This document shows positions 37,690 through 47,113 of a stretch of 64,000 nt of DNA, in pieces (the stretch's first letter is position 1; each line of letters begins with the position of its first letter). This stretch comes from Chrysophaeum taylorii (lineage: Eukaryota; Sar; Pelagophyceae; Pelagomonadales; Pelagomonadaceae): positions 40,194 to 104,193 of the forward strand of contig JAQMWT010000447.1 in the NCBI GenBank assembly GCA_029834535.1, in the 5' to 3' direction. Under the pieces are notes generated by a model that ran no database searches, was not told the origin of the DNA, and was given only the letters and a program-made list of their open reading frames with translations. Both the position numbers and the translations under genes were made by a program.

Positions 37690-38830
37690 AAACAAGGCCC
37701 GCCGTGATCAAGCTTTCAGCGGTTCTGCACGTCGCACTGAGACTCCGGAGCGTCCTTCGACTTCGAAACGAACACGGTATCGATGCGGGTTTCGTCGCTC
37801 AGGTCGAGCGGGAGCGTGGTGGTAACACGCCGACGTCGGTTGACCACGACGCCGAGAAAGAAAACAAGAAGTCGCGTGCCCAGACGAAGGTAAACGACTA
37901 CGAGAGATCGCCGAGTACGCTGTCGCAGCTCAGAGCGCGCAAATGCGAGGCTCCACTTTATTCGATCTAACCAAGATACCAAGTTCAGCATGTGTGTTCT
38001 CGAGGCCGACTTGCAGCAGCATCTGATGTTCGACACGGGCGGCAAGTTGACGGCGCGTACAGCATCATGGTCTACAGCGCGACAGCGCTGTCGTTCAAGT
38101 GCTATATGTAAGATGCAGCTTTTTTGTGCGTGCTGGTCGTTGTGATGTGCAAGTAGACAATACCGTCACATGTGCTAAAAGGCACACCTGCTCCGAACCT
38201 TCTTGCCGACAAGATCCAGCTATCGCGCGAAGCACACTTCTGCGAGGCCGTGTCGGTCCTCATCAAGGGCTTTATGGAGGGCAAGTGAGGCGGCTCGCTG
38301 GCCGGTTAGCACCCGGAAAGTCCGCGCTGGGATGGGGTTCGCTCGGTTGGGCAGAGCGCGACGGACAGGTCGATTGTTCGTGGACCAACACGTCCGCGGC
38401 CTGCGACGCTTTTGCACGACCTCGCACAAGACCGCGCAGTGGCGGTCCACCATCAACAAGTCCGTCCTCGTCCCTCGTCTCTGCCCCAACTGCGTGATTT
38501 TCCTCCGTGATTCCGTACCGGCTCCTGCCGGTCCGGCCTGGCTCCCATGCTCGGGAGAGGTCTGAAGTTAGTTAGTTAGTTAGTCAGTCAGGCGGCTCTT
38601 CTCGGCATATGCGTTTGATAGACATCTGCAACAATGTCATCCGCTAAAGGCACGAGATGGTGAACCGGGATCGTTCGCTGTAGTCTGTCATAAACATCGA
38701 ACTAATAAGGCGCATCCGAATAATCCTGGGCGACGAAACAGCGTGGTATCAGCGTTGTCTTGCGCAGGCCTTGTTTGTATATGTTGTTCTGCGAGTGTTC
38801 GCATGTTGATGCGTGTGTATGGTCAAACTT
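37690..38830 (+). repeat. Decayed repeat family, copy 2, interrupted by SINE-like insertion
   Basis: From about 37980 to 38288 and again from 38599 to 38830 this aligns with the minus strand of 25870-26470. Upstream (37700-37970) an 88-codon open frame with charged composition (VERERGGNTPTSVDHDAEKE) may be the N-terminal part of the same element. After the insertion the family resumes at TTCTCGGCATATGCGTTTGATAGACATC. Frame is lost in many places. A DNA-transposon origin is likely but unproven. Confidence 0.55.
38288..38598 (+). mobile_element. SINE-like insertion with (TTAG)n tail, copy 2, including TSDs
   Basis: A 9-bp direct repeat AGGCGGCTC at 38288-38296 and 38590-38598 flanks a 293-bp insert (38297-38589). 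The related repeat copy at 26 kb shows the uninterrupted target (AAGTTAGGCGGTTCTACTCGG in reverse complement), which defines the insertion precisely. The insert starts GCTGGCCGGTTAGCACCCGG and ends GGAGAGGTCTGAAG followed by four TTAG units and CAG. It shares its 3' 70 bases almost exactly and its 5' 60 bases more loosely with the minus-strand insertion at 3377-3647. No coding capacity. Confidence 0.8.
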
Positions 38831-39825
38831 GGAGGCATTCAATTTGGTGTGATCAAATTTCGAACAATCACATCAAACTTGTCATATTTTAGACTCGTAC
38901 TGATGACTGGGTTAGAATTACAGGGGTGGTGTCGGCGATCTTCCGGAAAGAGGCTGTCGACGTCTTGACATCCCTTCGCGCCGCAGCTTGTATTTGCCGA
39001 CTTTCTCGTACAGTGCTCGACGGTGCAGCAGCAGCTCCCGGGGAGATCTTGCGGCAGGGCGGGGTCGTCGAGATGCGCGAGGAGGAGGAGGATAAGGAGG
39101 TGTTCTCTTACGGTCGTGCGAGTTGTTTATGCTGGCGTAACGGCACGTGCTCGCGTTGCCGTCCCATGATCAAGCTGGACAGCTAACTCCGGATCGGGTA
39201 CGCGACGGTGAGGAACTCCTGAACGTGGTCCTGTACGGTCCCGCAAAAGTGTGGGACTACAATCTTTGGGTGCTTGAGGGGCGTTGCTCGCGCAGTTTCT
39301 CAAGGTCGTCGAGTTTCGCGTTCTCGACCCCGAGTCGATTATCAAAGACGCTCCCTCTCGGATTTTGGGATGCAGAATGGGGTGATCCGTCTCACGCAGA
39401 CCATGTAAGTCTGGTGTCCGATGTCCGCTTGTTGCTGAAGAATGACGCACGACCACGGCAACACCACCGTGGAGAGTCGCGGTTTGGGTGGCTTCTACGA
39501 ACGATGGAAGGTACGAGAATGGGCCCAGCTTAAGTACGCCAAGCCGTGGGAATCTGCTCTCGGGGCCGCGTGTCGCTGCCCGCTCTCCTTGCGTATCGCC
39601 GCGCTGTCTTAGGACGGACCTCCTTCTAAGGCGGTCATGGGGGGGTGCCCATGCCACGCGTGTAACGCGACGGTAGATTCTGCGTGGCTGCGGCACCTAG
39701 CTCTCGTTTTTAAAGCATTTTCGCACCAAAAGCGCTCACGCGCCCCCTTGAAAAGCCTTCTTAAGTTTGATTTAAAAAGCCGAAGTTTGGTCAATACTGT
39801 GGAAGTTTGAGGAGTAGTGATCAAA
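38831..39825. other. Decayed coding-like sequence, no intact gene
   Basis: Plus-strand protein-like pieces appear without continuity: FLKVVEFRVLDPESIIKDAP near 39298-39358 and GGFYERWKVREWAQLKYAKP near 39490-39550, with stops between them. AAACTTG minisatellite units lie at both ends. I cannot assign a family. Confidence 0.35.
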
Positions 39826-40189
39826 CAAGTGCAGGCCAGTAAGTTCACCTACTCCTAATCTCTAACCCCAGTAAGTTCACCTGGTCCCAGTAAGTTTCGT
39901 ATAAGTTCACCTGGTCAGTAAGTTCACCTAACCCACACCAACTCCTTTGAGCTCGTCGCTCTCGCCTCCGCCAATCTAAGCTGCTTTGATCCGCACGCGC
40001 CGCCAACCTTTGAGTTTACTCTAAAAACCCTTTACTCTAAAAACCCCAGTATGTTCACCTGGTCCCAGTTTCACGTGGTCACTCAGCTCACCTAGTCCCA
40101 ATCTCCAACCCCAGTAAGTTCACCTGGTCCCAGTAAGTTCACCTACAGTGCGCGTGTAGACGCCGGGAGGGGGCTTATCGGTATTGCGC

Positions 40190-40735
40190 AGCACGTGTGG
40201 GGTAGGGTGGAGTCGTCGACCCAGATGAGCATATCCTCGGAGATGCCGATCGACAGAGAGCCACGTAGAGCTGGACGTGGCAGAAGACGGGCTTGGGAAA
40301 GAGGACGCCGACCTCGCGGGGCGTCTGGCCCTGGCTCTTGTTGATCGTTTGGCGTAGGCGGGCCTTAAGCGATACAGGTTGGAGGAGCCTCGGTGACAAC
40401 GACACGATCGATCATGTATCTGGTACCGTTGCAGTGGCTGTGCGACGGGTCGAGGTTTCGAAGACCTTAAGCTCGCGCTCAAAGTCAGCATCCCGTTGGT
40501 TGTCAGGGAGTCGAAAACTCGACTGTAAAGAGCGAGGCGTCGTCTTCCGACCCAACCTAGTCGGCCGAAAAGAACTCCGACGCCTCGTCTCCGGGAAAAA
40601 AAGGCCGCGGTCATGCGCGCGTTATCAGCATCGACAACATCGTTTCGACGGGGCGTGAGAATGGCGCGCTGAAAGAGCCGCCGCGGCTCGTGGAAATAGT
40701 CTGCGAGGTCGCCGTAGACGGCTTGGAGGATCACT
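40190..40735 (-). pseudogene. Helitron PIF1-like helicase, C-terminal part, right copy
   Basis: The minus strand keeps a longer open frame than the left copy. It reads VILQAVYGDLADYFHEPRRL, RAILTPRRNDVVDADNARMT, then SRVFDSLTTNGMLTL. In another phase it reads ARLRQTINKSQGQT, VGVLFPKPVF and QLYVALCRSASP. These are the final helicase blocks of Helitron/PIF1 proteins. At least one frameshift separates the halves, and the nucleotide-binding half of the helicase is absent. Confidence 0.7.
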
Positions 40736-40805
40736 GTCTGGCTCTCGCGCCGACCTGATCCTTACTCTCGGGCCTACATGATCCTTACCCTAAATCGAGG
40801 GACAG

Positions 40806-41078
40806 TCACCCATGTCGCCGCCTCGGGGAACCCCGCCCAGGCCGCCCGATCCCAGCAGGACGTCACCCTTCGTCGCACATACGTCCGGCGGCAGCATGCG
40901 TACGACCTACGGGCGGGGCCCGTCCTCTCTTCGCCTGCCCCACGCCTCGGCGATGACCCCGACTAGGTCCCGCGTACTTATCTCCGCCCGTCAGGCACAT
41001 CCCTCATACCCCACAAACCCACCCACATCCTTCATGCTCCCCACACACACCCCCCCCTCTTAGTAGTCGACATTTAAA
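40806..41078 (+). mobile_element. RLE-type non-LTR retrotransposon, copy C (3' end only)
   Basis: These 273 bases are nearly identical to the last 273 bases of copies B (from 20998) and D. They begin abruptly at TCACCCATG directly after GAGGGACAG of the host microsatellite and end at GTCGACATTTAAA before a long ACAG/ACAA tract (41079-41110). The left Helitron copy preserves the same microsatellite without the insertion. This is a 5'-truncated target-primed insertion. Confidence 0.9.
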
Positions 41079-41119
41079 GACAGACAGACAGACAAACAGA
41101 CAGACAAACATCTGTCGAT

Positions 41120-41345
41120 TAGTAGTTAGGACTTGTTGACCAAACTTACAAGGAAATTAATCAAACTTGAAGGGTTGATTGATCAAACTTAATGCAACTT
41201 CGGAGTGACCAAACTTAACTGACCTAACTTCTATGGAAAGCGACCACACATGTGAGTTTTTCCTTAATCATACATCAAAATCGAGCAAACATGAAAGAAA
41301 TTCACCAAACTTTTTGACCAAACTTGACGGATCCCTTTTTTTTTT
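41120..41345. repeat. AAACTTG-type AT-rich minisatellite
   Basis: Imperfect units of GACCAAACTT(A/G)A and TCAAACTTGA recur about eight times, interleaved with unrelated AT-rich sequence. Same family as at 37540-37680. Confidence 0.6.
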
Positions 41346-41618
41346 CTCTCCTCCGTACGTAGCCTCAAAAAATTATCTATCAGTCTCCGCTAATAATATA
41401 ACCGGCGGGGGGGAAATCGGAAGAAGAACACCACGCGTGACAGACGCAAAAATTGAACTTCTGAGCTGGGTTTTTTTTTTTTTGCGTCGGACTTCTTCTG
41501 TTCACGAGAGGGCTAGAGTTCTTCAACCAAAGGATGTCGTCGTCGTCGCGCGTCGGAAACTGCAACCCAACAGCAGCGGCCAAGGAAGGAATTACTGGCA
41601 AAAAAATAGATTCCTCCT

Positions 41619-41969
41619 TCAGAAGAAGTCGCCGAGTGATTCCACGATTCGTCGGATACGCGGCGGCATCATGCTCATGCGGGGTGTTGTGGTTCTTGTC
41701 AGATTCGTCGCGAGTTCGACCCTCCCCGGCCTCTCCTCTAGGACGACCTTCCACGACGACCTCAATCTTCCCGACGTTGAGACCTTGCAAGCGGTGACCG
41801 GTCGATGCATGCGCAGTAGGGCAACTTTCTTTTCCGTCTCGTCCGCGCCGAGCAAAGTTTTCTTTTCTTCCCCCTGGTTGATCATCCAGTTTTGCCGGGC
41901 GTGCTCGACATCGGCTTGTTCTTTTTTGCTCCTCATTCTGTTCCGCGTTTCCCTCCTCATCATCAACAT
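41619..41969 (-). CDS. Hypothetical small basic protein (doubtful)
   Basis: A minus-strand frame of 116 residues starting MLMMRRETRNRMRSKK, rich in M, R, E and K, with a helical stretch (EEKKTLLGADETEKKVALLRM). Overlapping frames on both strands are also open here, so coding potential is weak. The reading is preferred only because its composition looks like a soluble helical protein. It could equally be non-coding. Confidence 0.25.
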   Translation of the reverse strand: MLMMRRETRNRMRSKKEQADVEHARQNWMINQGEEKKTLLGADETEKKVALLRMHRPVTACKVSTSGRLRSSWKVVLEERPGRVELATNLTRTTTPRMSMMPPRIRRIVESLGDFF

Positions 41970-42237
41970 TTGGGAGCGCGGCTCCACTTATGAGACGGTG
42001 GCCGTCAGCCAAAGTGAATGAATATGTGAGGTGAACACGGTATTCGGACACAAAAAAATTTCAGAGGATTCTGAAGTGCACAGTGGCAAAAGAAATGAAG
42101 AGCTTGTGTCGAAAAAAGAAAGATATGTGGGGTATTATGGTCTTGATCATCAGCGCGGCCAATCAAGCCATCGAGGAAGGAGAGCCCCAGGCAGCAAAAA
42201 AAAATATAACCTTGCTCTGCCGACGATGATGACGACG

Positions 42238-42296
42238 CGACATTGTCGTCGTCGTCGTCGTCGTCGTCGTCTACACCCCGGGGGGGGGGGGGGGTG
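42238..42296. repeat. (GTC)n microsatellite followed by a run of G
   Basis: About ten GTC units at 42245-42270 are followed after CTACACC by CC and an uninterrupted run of fourteen or so G (42281-42294), just downstream of the stop of the minus-strand membrane protein. The G-run could form a quadruplex. Confidence 0.85.
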
Positions 42297-42309
42297 AAAT
42301 AAATTTATT

Positions 42310-44442
42310 TTACTCTTCTTCTTCTTCACGTTCTTCCAAGCGGCAGCGGCGGCGGTGGCGCTCGTCGTTGTCCGCAGCAGCTGCTGCTGCTGCTGCTTTC
42401 TGCTGGAAGGTGGTGACGAGTGCGTGGTCCTGGATGTCGTCTTCGGTGACGAGCATACCGTGCTGGAGCCAGGCGGGCCGGTAGGAGGCGATGAGCTGCA
42501 TTACCCCCGCCGTGACGAGGAGCGAGAAGAGGAAGAAAAGGGTCCGAGCGTTGGAGAGGCCGACGCCCAGCGCGGTCATCCAGGCGGCGCTGAGGGTCGG
42601 CTTGCACTCGAAGTAGTTCTCAAACAAAACCTCGGGGGCGTTGTCGCTATCTCTGACTTTGGCCAACGCAGCCGCAGCCTTGTCGGTCCACGCGGTCGCG
42701 CAGTGCCACTCGTCCGGGTCGGCGACGTTGCCGTTGTCGTTAATGCCCGGAAGATTTCCGTCGCCTTCGTAGACATCAAACGCTACATACGGAAGGTCCC
42801 AATCCAGAGTGCACGCGGCGAAGGCTGCCGTGTAGTCGGAAGTCCAATCCCACTCCAACCACACCTGGAGATAGTAGCTCATGTACTGCGATACGTAGTG
42901 GAGATTGTCGAACGAATCGGCGACGTCGTTCCAATAGGTGTCGCCGAAGGGCCGCGTCGTAAAGGGACCATCCCGGACGCTCTTCAAAAAGAGCCCCCCC
43001 ACAAAGTCGGCGCTGAAGGCGCCACCGGCGGAAGTTTCGCAGGCGCGAGAGCACGAATTGCACTCGGGATTCCAGAGTTGAAGATAGGGGTAGGCGTGGA
43101 CGTCTCCGAGGACCACCGAGCACAGCCAAAAGCCGTCTTCTTCTTCGAAAATACAAGCTAGAGGGTCCATGCCCGGGGCCCTGTCGTCCGTGAAAAAGCG
43201 CACTAGAGCCGTCGCTTCGGATTTTTTTTTCTTCTCGAAGAAGAAGAAGCTCGCCGGAACGTGCTTTGGGCAATAGAGCTCGGTCGCGTTCTCGTACGAC
43301 AGTTCCGACCATTCCCACGCGGAGGTCCAGAGCGTGTTCGACATGTACTCCTCGTACCGGCGGGACGCTGAATCCTCGGAGGAGGAGGAGGAGGAGTAGT
43401 AGTAATAAAAATCGTCAAAGTCGTCCGAAGAGTTGCCAAAGTTGAAGAGGGCTGGGTCTAGCTCCTCGAGAAACGACGCCGGATCGCCGACGACGCCGTG
43501 GTTGATCGCCGCTGCGAGGGAGATCGAAAACCACCCGAGCCGTAAAGACTTTTCCGCGTCGACAACAATTGCGTTCGCGAGCTCGACGCCGAGCCAGTCG
43601 TCGATTCGAATCCCCGAGGCGCCCGCGATGCACGCGTCGAAGGCCGCGCTCTCCCACGATACCGTCGTCGTGTCTTGGGTTGTTTCGACGTGGTACTCGA
43701 ATCTCGTCGCGGAGGCGCTGGTCGCGTAGCCGTAGGACGACGAATAAGCTCCCGAAGGACACCCGGTGACGCCGACGTACACGCTTTTCGCGTCGTAGAC
43801 CGCGCTCGCGTCGGCAGCGAAGCTCACCGAGAGTGCCCCCGTCGATTCGCCGTCCGAGTAGGACCGCTCCTGCTTCCAGATGAGCGCGAGGAGCAGGTTG
43901 TCCATGAGCGAATTCGACCTCGCGTCTAACCCGTGGACGCCCGCTTCCGCGTCGCCGAGAGCTTCCGAATAACGTTCGGCGGGAAAATCCTTGAATTCGA
44001 GGCGAAGTAACTCCTTCGTCGGTTCGTAATCGGGGGAATTCGACCACACACCAAACTCGTCGAGCTCGAAGGACCCCGAAAACGTGGGGGTAAAGATGTT
44101 CGAGCACCGGCCGGCCGTCCGTTCGAGCGACACGAACGTACTCTTCCTCTCGCTTCTAACCCCCATTACAACGAAGAAGATCATCGCGACAACGAAGGTT
44201 CCGATCAACAACGCCCGAAGAAACACGCGGCTCGTCCAGCTCCGAAGTTGCTGGACCTCGATCGGCATCGGTCCCACCAACAACGACACGGCCCCGTCGA
44301 CCTTCTCCTGCACCGTCCCGTTCGTCGCGCCGGCGAACAACCCCCGCGCCGACGTTGCTTCCTCGATCGCGCGCATCCTCTTCGCGTCCTCGTCGAGGGG
44401 CAGATTCTTCGCCACCAGATTCGCCTCGGACTCCTCCGTCAT
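42310..44442 (-). CDS. Two-span membrane protein with large lumenal/extracellular domain, hypothetical
   Basis: A single-exon frame; the first ATG (MTEESEANLVAKNL) is at 44442 and gives 710 residues. The open frame extends 19 codons further upstream without an ATG. A membrane span lies near residues 72-92 (VFLRALLIGTFVVAMIFFVVMGV) and a second near 632-655 (ARTLFFLFSLLVTAGVMQLIA). Between them is a domain of about 540 residues, rich in aromatic residues and with several cysteines (for example CNSCSRAC) and N-x-S/T sites. Both tails face the cytosol; the C-terminal one ends in polyalanine, RHRRR and EEREEEEE. A serine/tyrosine run (YYYYSSSSSSED) interrupts the domain. The layout recalls P2X-like or generic algal two-TM proteins, but I see no channel signature. 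Function unknown. Confidence 0.65.
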   Translation of the reverse strand: MTEESEANLVAKNLPLDEDAKRMRAIEEATSARGLFAGATNGTVQEKVDGAVSLLVGPMPIEVQQLRSWTSRVFLRALLIGTFVVAMIFFVVMGVRSERKSTFVSLERTAGRCSNIFTPTFSGSFELDEFGVWSNSPDYEPTKELLRLEFKDFPAERYSEALGDAEAGVHGLDARSNSLMDNLLLALIWKQERSYSDGESTGALSVSFAADASAVYDAKSVYVGVTGCPSGAYSSSYGYATSASATRFEYHVETTQDTTTVSWESAAFDACIAGASGIRIDDWLGVELANAIVVDAEKSLRLGWFSISLAAAINHGVVGDPASFLEELDPALFNFGNSSDDFDDFYYYYSSSSSSEDSASRRYEEYMSNTLWTSAWEWSELSYENATELYCPKHVPASFFFFEKKKKSEATALVRFFTDDRAPGMDPLACIFEEEDGFWLCSVVLGDVHAYPYLQLWNPECNSCSRACETSAGGAFSADFVGGLFLKSVRDGPFTTRPFGDTYWNDVADSFDNLHYVSQYMSYYLQVWLEWDWTSDYTAAFAACTLDWDLPYVAFDVYEGDGNLPGINDNGNVADPDEWHCATAWTDKAAAALAKVRDSDNAPEVLFENYFECKPTLSAAWMTALGVGLSNARTLFFLFSLLVTAGVMQLIASYRPAWLQHGMLVTEDDIQDHALVTTFQQKAAAAAAAADNDERHRRRCRLEEREEEEE

Positions 44443-44549
44443 CACACGACTTGGGGAGGAACCTTCATATGCCTCATAATTTCTTGAATCAACCACCACA
44501 AGAACTAGTCGATGAATTAATTAATTAATTAATTGCCTCAAGAGACAGA

Positions 44550-47033
44550 CAAGCGCCGGACCGTCGTGGACAAACTCGCAAACCACGCCAACGCTAAGCT
44601 GCGTGCCTTTGGCCACTTTATGTTCAAGCAATTGCGGCCGGCATCCTGGGTGGCCCTCCACGGCCCCACCGGCCTCGATCGCGCCCCCTTCGACTCTCAA
44701 GAAGGCGGCCAGCAAGGCGACCCCACCTATCCACCGGCGTACTGTCTGGCAACGCATGACGCCGCACAGGCCCTTGACACCCGCTTACGTTCATGTGCCG
44801 GCTACGCCCGATTTGGCATGGACGACGGCGTCATCTCTGGTTCCCCTCGTGAGGTTGTCGACGCCCTCCTGCAGTACGCCCGCGACATCCAAGCTAGCGG
44901 CGAGGAGCTCCGCCTCGACAAGTGCGAGGCGTTCTGTCCGGCACTTGGCATGGGGCTTCTCGACCACCCCGATGTTCACGACCACGTCCAAGTTGCGCCT
45001 GACGGCACGCGTACTCTTGCTGGTATCCCCGTTGTCGCCGACGGCCTCGTAATCTACGGTGTGCCCATCGGCTCCCCCGGCCACGCCGGAGATGCCTATG
45101 TCGAAGCTACCTTGCAACGCGAGGTTGACGCTCAGGTGAGCTACATGAGCCGTATTCGCACCAAGCTCCAGAACGTCTCCCTCCACTGCATGTACTCGTT
45201 GGGCCGCTACTGCATCGCCCGCATGGACTACATCGCGCAACACTGCTACCCCACCAATGCCTTGAGCGCGCTCCGCCGCTTCGACGTTGCCGCCCTCAGC
45301 TTCGTCGCCACAGCACTTGGCGCAGATCCGCGTCAGGTTTTTGACTCCAACGGCATCGTCCTCCAACGCCTCCGTCTTCCTGCTCGAAGTGGGGGTGGCG
45401 GCATTCGCTCCTGCGCCGACCTCAGCCCCGCCGCCTTTGTTGGCACGGCGGCCCAGGCCCTCCACACCTCGTCGACCTTCGCGATCCTACGGGTGCCTTG
45501 GAGGTCCCTGGCTACCTCCCCGCCTCGCCTCGGTCCTGGGTGCCACTTCTTTTCGCACAGGTAACGAGTTGCACCGTTGGCACCACCTCCTCGCATCCGG
45601 TTGCCGCCTGGGGCGGGCACTCGAGACTGCGTGGGACGGACTTCGGGCTGATCTCCGTACCACGCTGGCTTCCCACGGCGGCGCTGGTTCCGGCGACCCC
45701 GCCAACGTTCATCTCGTCGACGGTCCTCTCTCCCACGAATTCGTCTCCATGGGCGTCCTCGTCGACCCCACCATCTCGACACCCGTGCTCATACCCCAAC
45801 TCCAGCGTGCTCTAACCTCCCAGCGCGAGACAGCTCGGGCCACTGCACTCCAGCGCCTTGCGGCAACCCTTCCCATCACCGAAGCACTTCGAGTAGCGGC
45901 GTCCTCATGGGATCGCTTCTCGACCACGTTCATCAGCTCGTGGCCCAGCTCTGGCCTTCAAATCCCCAACCGCTGCTGGGCTGAGATGTGTGCCCAGTAC
46001 TTTGGCTACCCCTCTCCAGCTTGTTTGGGCCTCGTGGGCACTCGCATTCTGGGCACTGACGTCGTTCTCGACGCTCATGGCAAAGTGCTTCTCACGCAGG
46101 CCAACCTTGTCAACCGCGGAGGAGCGCGGACGACCTGGCATGACGGCCAGCTCGACTGCGTCCACGGCAGCGTCAAAGAGGCCGGCATCCCAGCCCTGTC
46201 CGAGGTTTTCGGCATCTTTGCTGACGTCGTCGCCCCTACCATTCGCACGCGCCTCTACGGCCGGTACCGAGGCAATCTCGCCCGACGTCAAGTCGTCCCA
46301 GACATCCTCACCACGCTCGACAACAAGGAGCAACTCTACGACATCAAAACCCTCGCTTGGGGTTCGTTGTACACCGCCCACGCCCTCCATCCCTCCCACC
46401 CGTCGCCTGTCGATCGGCGCGCAGCGCAAGTCCACTCCGAATACCTCGCTCACGCCCGCGGCATCGACGCCATCATCCCCCAGCCGGGTACAGCACCACC
46501 GCCTGGCTTCTTGGGCCCTGTCGAACAGCGGCTACGTAGCTACGGCACCGTCGCCGGCCTCGTCTTTGGTGCCTTCGGTGAGGCCAGCGCGGCGTGCCAC
46601 GCTCTCGCCCAAACATGCGCAGAGCGCATCGCTGCGCGAACCTGGGTGACAAGCGGCTGCGCCAACTTCACAGAGGCAAAGGCGGCCCAAACTCGCCGCA
46701 TCTACTGTGAGTGGGGGATCGCCAACGCATTAGGCCGGGCTCGCTGTGCCCTCACCGCCCTCACCCATGTCGCCGCCTCGGGGAACCCCGCCCAGGCCGC
46801 CCGATCCCAGCAGGACGTCACCCTTCGTCGCACATACGTCCGGCGGCAGCATGCGTACGACCTACGGGCGGGGCCCGTCCTCTCTTCGCCTGCCCCACGC
46901 CTCGGCGATGACCCCGACTAGGTCCCGCGTACTTATCTCCGCCCGTCAGGCACATCCCTCATACCCCACAAACCCACCCACATCCTTCATGCTCCCCACA
47001 CACACCCCCCTCTTAGCAGTCGACATTTAAAAA
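44550..47033 (+). mobile_element. RLE-type non-LTR retrotransposon, copy D (recent, 5'-truncated)
   Basis: Begins inside the RT domain at CAAGCGCCGGACCGTC, directly after GAGACAGA of the host, and ends at GTCGACATTTAAAA before ACAGACAGACAGACACC (47034-47048). Thus ACAG-type sequence lies on both sides. It is nearly identical to copy B over 2.48 kb, differing by a few indels and substitutions, so insertion was recent. Its 3' end lies about 80 bases from the start codon of the ABC1-type kinase. Confidence 0.9.
44554..46921 (+). pseudogene. Reverse transcriptase / restriction-like endonuclease polyprotein of copy D, N-terminally truncated
   Basis: Continuous from KRRTVVDKLANHANAKL through the RT active site RFGMDDGVISG (44808-44840) and the thumb/connection (YVEATLQREVDAQVSYMSR), without the deletion seen in copy B. 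It loses frame at a missing C near 45461 (B has CCCTCCCAC, D has CCCTCCAC). A second open frame carries GNELHRWHHLLASGC through WAEMCAQYFGYPSPACLG and the endonuclease block VVPDILTTLDNKEQLYDIKT, ending at 46921. Together with copy B, a fairly complete RT-RLE protein architecture can be inferred, but this copy is inactive. Confidence 0.8.
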
Positions 47034-47113
47034 CAGACAGACAGACACCACACAAGCCATGTGTTGTTTCGAGGTTAGGGAGGGTAAGCGACAGCATCCA
47101 GGAATGCACGAGG

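Larger units (their letters stand above)
39826..41117 (-). mobile_element. Helitron-derived fragment, right copy (inverted), carrying retroelement C
   Basis: The reverse complement of this block repeats the left copy (4433-5352) in the same order: minisatellite of AGGTGAACTTACTGG units (39840-40150), PIF1-type helicase frame (40190-40735), the GGATCAGG.GGCG motif pair, ATTTAGGG, and the ACAG/ACAA microsatellite ending in CATCTGTCGAT. It differs by an extra 100-bp piece (39937-40045) and by the 273-bp retroelement insertion at 40806-41078. The two copies lie 35 kb apart in inverted orientation. Confidence 0.7.

Noticed and set aside
41233-42021. 262-codon plus-strand open frame before the membrane protein
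   Set aside because: Composition is poly-S/F with homopolymer-derived runs, and it overlaps minisatellite DNA and competing frames.
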